From Legionella genomosp. 1 (GTDB lineage Bacteria > Pseudomonadota > Gammaproteobacteria > Legionellales > Legionellaceae), in NCBI GenBank assembly GCA_945867185.1, contig CAMBHM010000007.1:1-16218 (forward strand): a DNA stretch of 16,218 nucleotides, written 5' to 3'. Positions 14,446 to 16,218 of the stretch are shown here, one piece after another. The translations under genes were made by a program, and so were the position numbers. The notes below the pieces were generated by a model. The model was given only the letters and a program-made list of their open reading frames with translations, did no database searches and had not been told where the DNA came from. Within the stretch, counting starts at the first letter, position 1. Every line of letters starts with the position of its first letter.

Positions 14446-16019
14446 CATCCCGTAGAATTCAACAACTCTCTTTGGTACTGGCGAATCAAATTGCTGCAGG
14501 GGAGGTGATCGAGCGTCCGGCTTCCGTGGTGAAAGAATTACTCGAGAATGCGTTGGATGCTGGGGCGACGCAGCTGAGCATCGAGATAGGGTTTGGTGGT
14601 TTGAATCACATCCTGGTTTCAGACAATGGGCAGGGCATTCATGCTGATGATTTGCCGCTTGCGATAGCCGCGCATGCAACGAGTAAGATACGGGCTTTAG
14701 AAGATTTATATGCCATCACCAGCATGGGGTTTCGAGGGGAAGCCTTGGCAAGCATCGCGGCGATTTCAAAACTAACCTTGACCTCTAGAGACCGTGACGC
14801 GCCCCAAGCTACTCAATTGTATGTAGAGGGAGACTCCTCGCCTACTTATTCATCGGCGGCCCGTTCTCCAGGGACGACGGTGGAGATCTCGGATTTGTTT
14901 TTTAATGCCCCTGTTCGAAAACGATTTCTAAAATCAGCCGATCAAGAATATCAAGCGATTGAACGGGTGGTGAAACGGTTTGCGTTGAGTGCACCAACCC
15001 TTGCAATGGTCTTGTCACACAATGGGAAAGTACGTCTTACTTTGCCAGCCGCCGGGTGCGATGCGACGCGATTCCTACGGATTAAGAAAATAGTGGGCAA
15101 GGATTTTGTAGAGAACGCTTTGTTTCTGGATGTGGCACATGCGTCCATGCGGTTAACAGGCTGGGTGAGTGGTCTTGGTTTTCAAAGCAGTCAGAACGAT
15201 AAACAATGGGTTTATTTAAATCAACGGATGGTGAAGGATAAGCTCATTCATCATGCTTTGAAACAAGCTTACGAAGGGTTGCTCCATCCTGGCCGATACC
15301 CTGCCTGTGTATTAGACTTGAGCGTGCCTGTCGATACCATTGATGTCAATGTGCATCCCACGAAGCATGAGGTGCGGTTTGAAGAAGCAAGACTCGTGCA
15401 TGACTTTATTAAACAACAGATCTCTCGCCTGTTGGCAGAGCGTATCGAAGCGCATTCGGTCCCATTGGCCATACGGGAGGACTATAGCCACTTGCAGGGG
15501 GTAGCTTACCCTCGAATCATGGTATTAAATGAGCAGTTTGTGTTGGCCTTTTTGAATGAGCGGCCTTGTTTGATTGATTTGGCGTTGGCCGCAGCAACGC
15601 GGTTAAGAAAGCAATTAGAGGAAGCCTCCTTTCCGTTAGCGAGTCGACCCTTATTGGTTCCGCTTCGCTATGAGTGGTCGAGGGATGACGCTAAGCAATC
15701 GACACTGTCTTCTCTAGGGGTGCAGTTGGAGAGGGTGTCAGCATTTGAATGTGTGGTACGTACGATGCCGATAGTATGCCCGCAATTGGATTTAGCTGCT
15801 TTTCTTGATGAGTTCAACAATACAGCGACTTTTCTTTTACAGGAGGGGGGTAAGGGGCGGGATAAATGGATCACCTTAGTCGTCAAACACACCGTATTCG
15901 ATGCTCGTCAATTATCTAAAGAAGAATTAGAGGAGTGGGTCGAAGCGTGGCACCGACAAGTACCGGATAAGATCTATTGTCTGGATTCGGCTACGTGCCG
16001 AACGCTTATCCATGGCTAA
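14442..16019 (+). CDS. mutL: DNA mismatch repair protein MutL, short-linker form
   Basis: A 525-aa GHKL ATPase that links MutS to downstream nicking and unwinding factors. ATPase motifs are [12 protein letters not shown] with E35 and N36, DNGQGI near 64, and [13 protein letters not shown] near 92. The transducer domain ends with [14 protein letters not shown]. The C-terminal dimerisation domain begins about residue 355 ([13 protein letters not shown]). It lacks the DQHA(x)2E(x)4E endonuclease motif, so, like E. coli MutL, it should depend on MutH or another nickase. The linker is only about 15-20 residues against roughly 100 in E. coli, which explains the shorter length (E. coli 615 aa). GTG start overlaps the amiB stop; miaA begins inside its last codons. 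Confidence 0.96.
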   Translation: MTSRRIQQLSLVLANQIAAGEVIERPASVVKELLENALDAGATQLSIEIGFGGLNHILVSDNGQGIHADDLPLAIAAHATSKIRALEDLYAITSMGFRGEALASIAAISKLTLTSRDRDAPQATQLYVEGDSSPTYSSAARSPGTTVEISDLFFNAPVRKRFLKSADQEYQAIERVVKRFALSAPTLAMVLSHNGKVRLTLPAAGCDATRFLRIKKIVGKDFVENALFLDVAHASMRLTGWVSGLGFQSSQNDKQWVYLNQRMVKDKLIHHALKQAYEGLLHPGRYPACVLDLSVPVDTIDVNVHPTKHEVRFEEARLVHDFIKQQISRLLAERIEAHSVPLAIREDYSHLQGVAYPRIMVLNEQFVLAFLNERPCLIDLALAAATRLRKQLEEASFPLASRPLLVPLRYEWSRDDAKQSTLSSLGVQLERVSAFECVVRTMPIVCPQLDLAAFLDEFNNTATFLLQEGGKGRDKWITLVVKHTVFDARQLSKEELEEWVEAWHRQVPDKIYCLDSATCRTLIHG

Positions 16020-16218
16020 GCAGATATTTTGTTTAATGGGTCCTACGGCGTCAGGCAAGACAGCCCTCGCTTGTGAATGGGTACAGCAGGCCCCCCTTGA
16101 AATCATTAGTGTGGACTCCGCGATGATTTATCGTGGGATGCGCATTGGGACAGGCTTGCCTGATGCGCAAACACTGGCTCGTGCACCGCATCATTTGATT
16201 GAGATGAGAGAACCGACG
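16012..16218 (+). CDS. miaA: tRNA dimethylallyltransferase, N-terminal part (cut by window end)
   Basis: ATG 16012 overlaps the last 8 bases of mutL, and the frame stays open to the window end (69 codons). The protein starts [20 protein letters not shown], with the P-loop GPTASGKT, then [20 protein letters not shown] and [11 protein letters not shown]. These are the N-terminal motifs of MiaA, which adds an isopentenyl group to A37 of tRNAs reading UNN codons. The common MDIGTAKP block reads MRIGTGLP here, a modest variation. The order mutL-miaA (usually then hfq) is standard for gammaproteobacteria. No separate promoter is seen; it is probably co-transcribed with mutL. Confidence 0.96.
   Translation, partial: MAKQIFCLMGPTASGKTALACEWVQQAPLEIISVDSAMIYRGMRIGTGLPDAQTLARAPHHLIEMREPT

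Noticed and set aside
14442..16019. Possible frameshift or truncation in mutL because it is 90 residues shorter than in E. coli
   Set aside because: Both domains are complete, the frame is open to the conserved overlap with miaA, and the length difference is confined to the linker.

Overview
This window comes from the chromosome of a gammaproteobacterium. The gene orders rplT-pheS-pheT-ihfA, rplM-rpsI-petA/petB/petC-sspA-sspB and tsaE-amiB-mutL-miaA are all typical of that class, and the proteins resemble their E. coli counterparts. A large protein with a complete PPP-type phosphatase motif set and a long helical tail sits between housekeeping genes. It recalls the phosphatase effectors (Wip type) of Legionella and suggests a Legionellales-like, possibly host-associated lineage. 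That placement is an inference; no secretion genes are in view.

Layout. 1-3925: translation and nucleoid block (end of rplT, pheS, pheT, ihfA), all plus strand and tightly spaced. 3935-6485: accessory locus. A short ORF with a good ribosome binding site overlaps the start of the 839-aa phosphatase-like gene, which carries a 29-bp perfect inverted repeat near its 3' end. 6486-7530: a leader with a candidate promoter and hairpin, then rplM-rpsI, closed by two abutting palindromes. 7531-11621: cytochrome bc1 genes. petA has its own promoter, but petA and petBC are separated by an inverted 476-aa membrane glycosyltransferase gene (8191-9621, the only minus-strand gene). 11622-12709: sspA-sspB behind an extended -10 promoter. 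12719-16218: tsaE-amiB-mutL-miaA, mostly overlapping by a few bases, with miaA cut by the window edge.

How the parts fit. PheS and PheT form phenylalanyl-tRNA synthetase. IHF-alpha pairs with an IHF-beta encoded elsewhere. L13 and S9 are ribosomal proteins made from overlapping genes. PetA, PetB and PetC form the quinol:cytochrome c oxidoreductase. SspA acts on RNA polymerase and SspB delivers ssrA-tagged proteins to ClpXP. TsaE and MiaA modify tRNA, AmiB splits septal peptidoglycan and MutL couples mismatch recognition to repair.

The least ordinary elements are the phosphatase-like gene with its odd start region and internal palindrome, the gene inserted into the pet operon, a 12-residue insertion in S9 and a MutL with almost no interdomain linker. 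No stretch over 300 bases lacks a gene; the longest gaps are 118 bases (6486-6603) and 108 bases (7482-7589). I see no tRNA, rRNA, CRISPR array, transposase or integrase gene.
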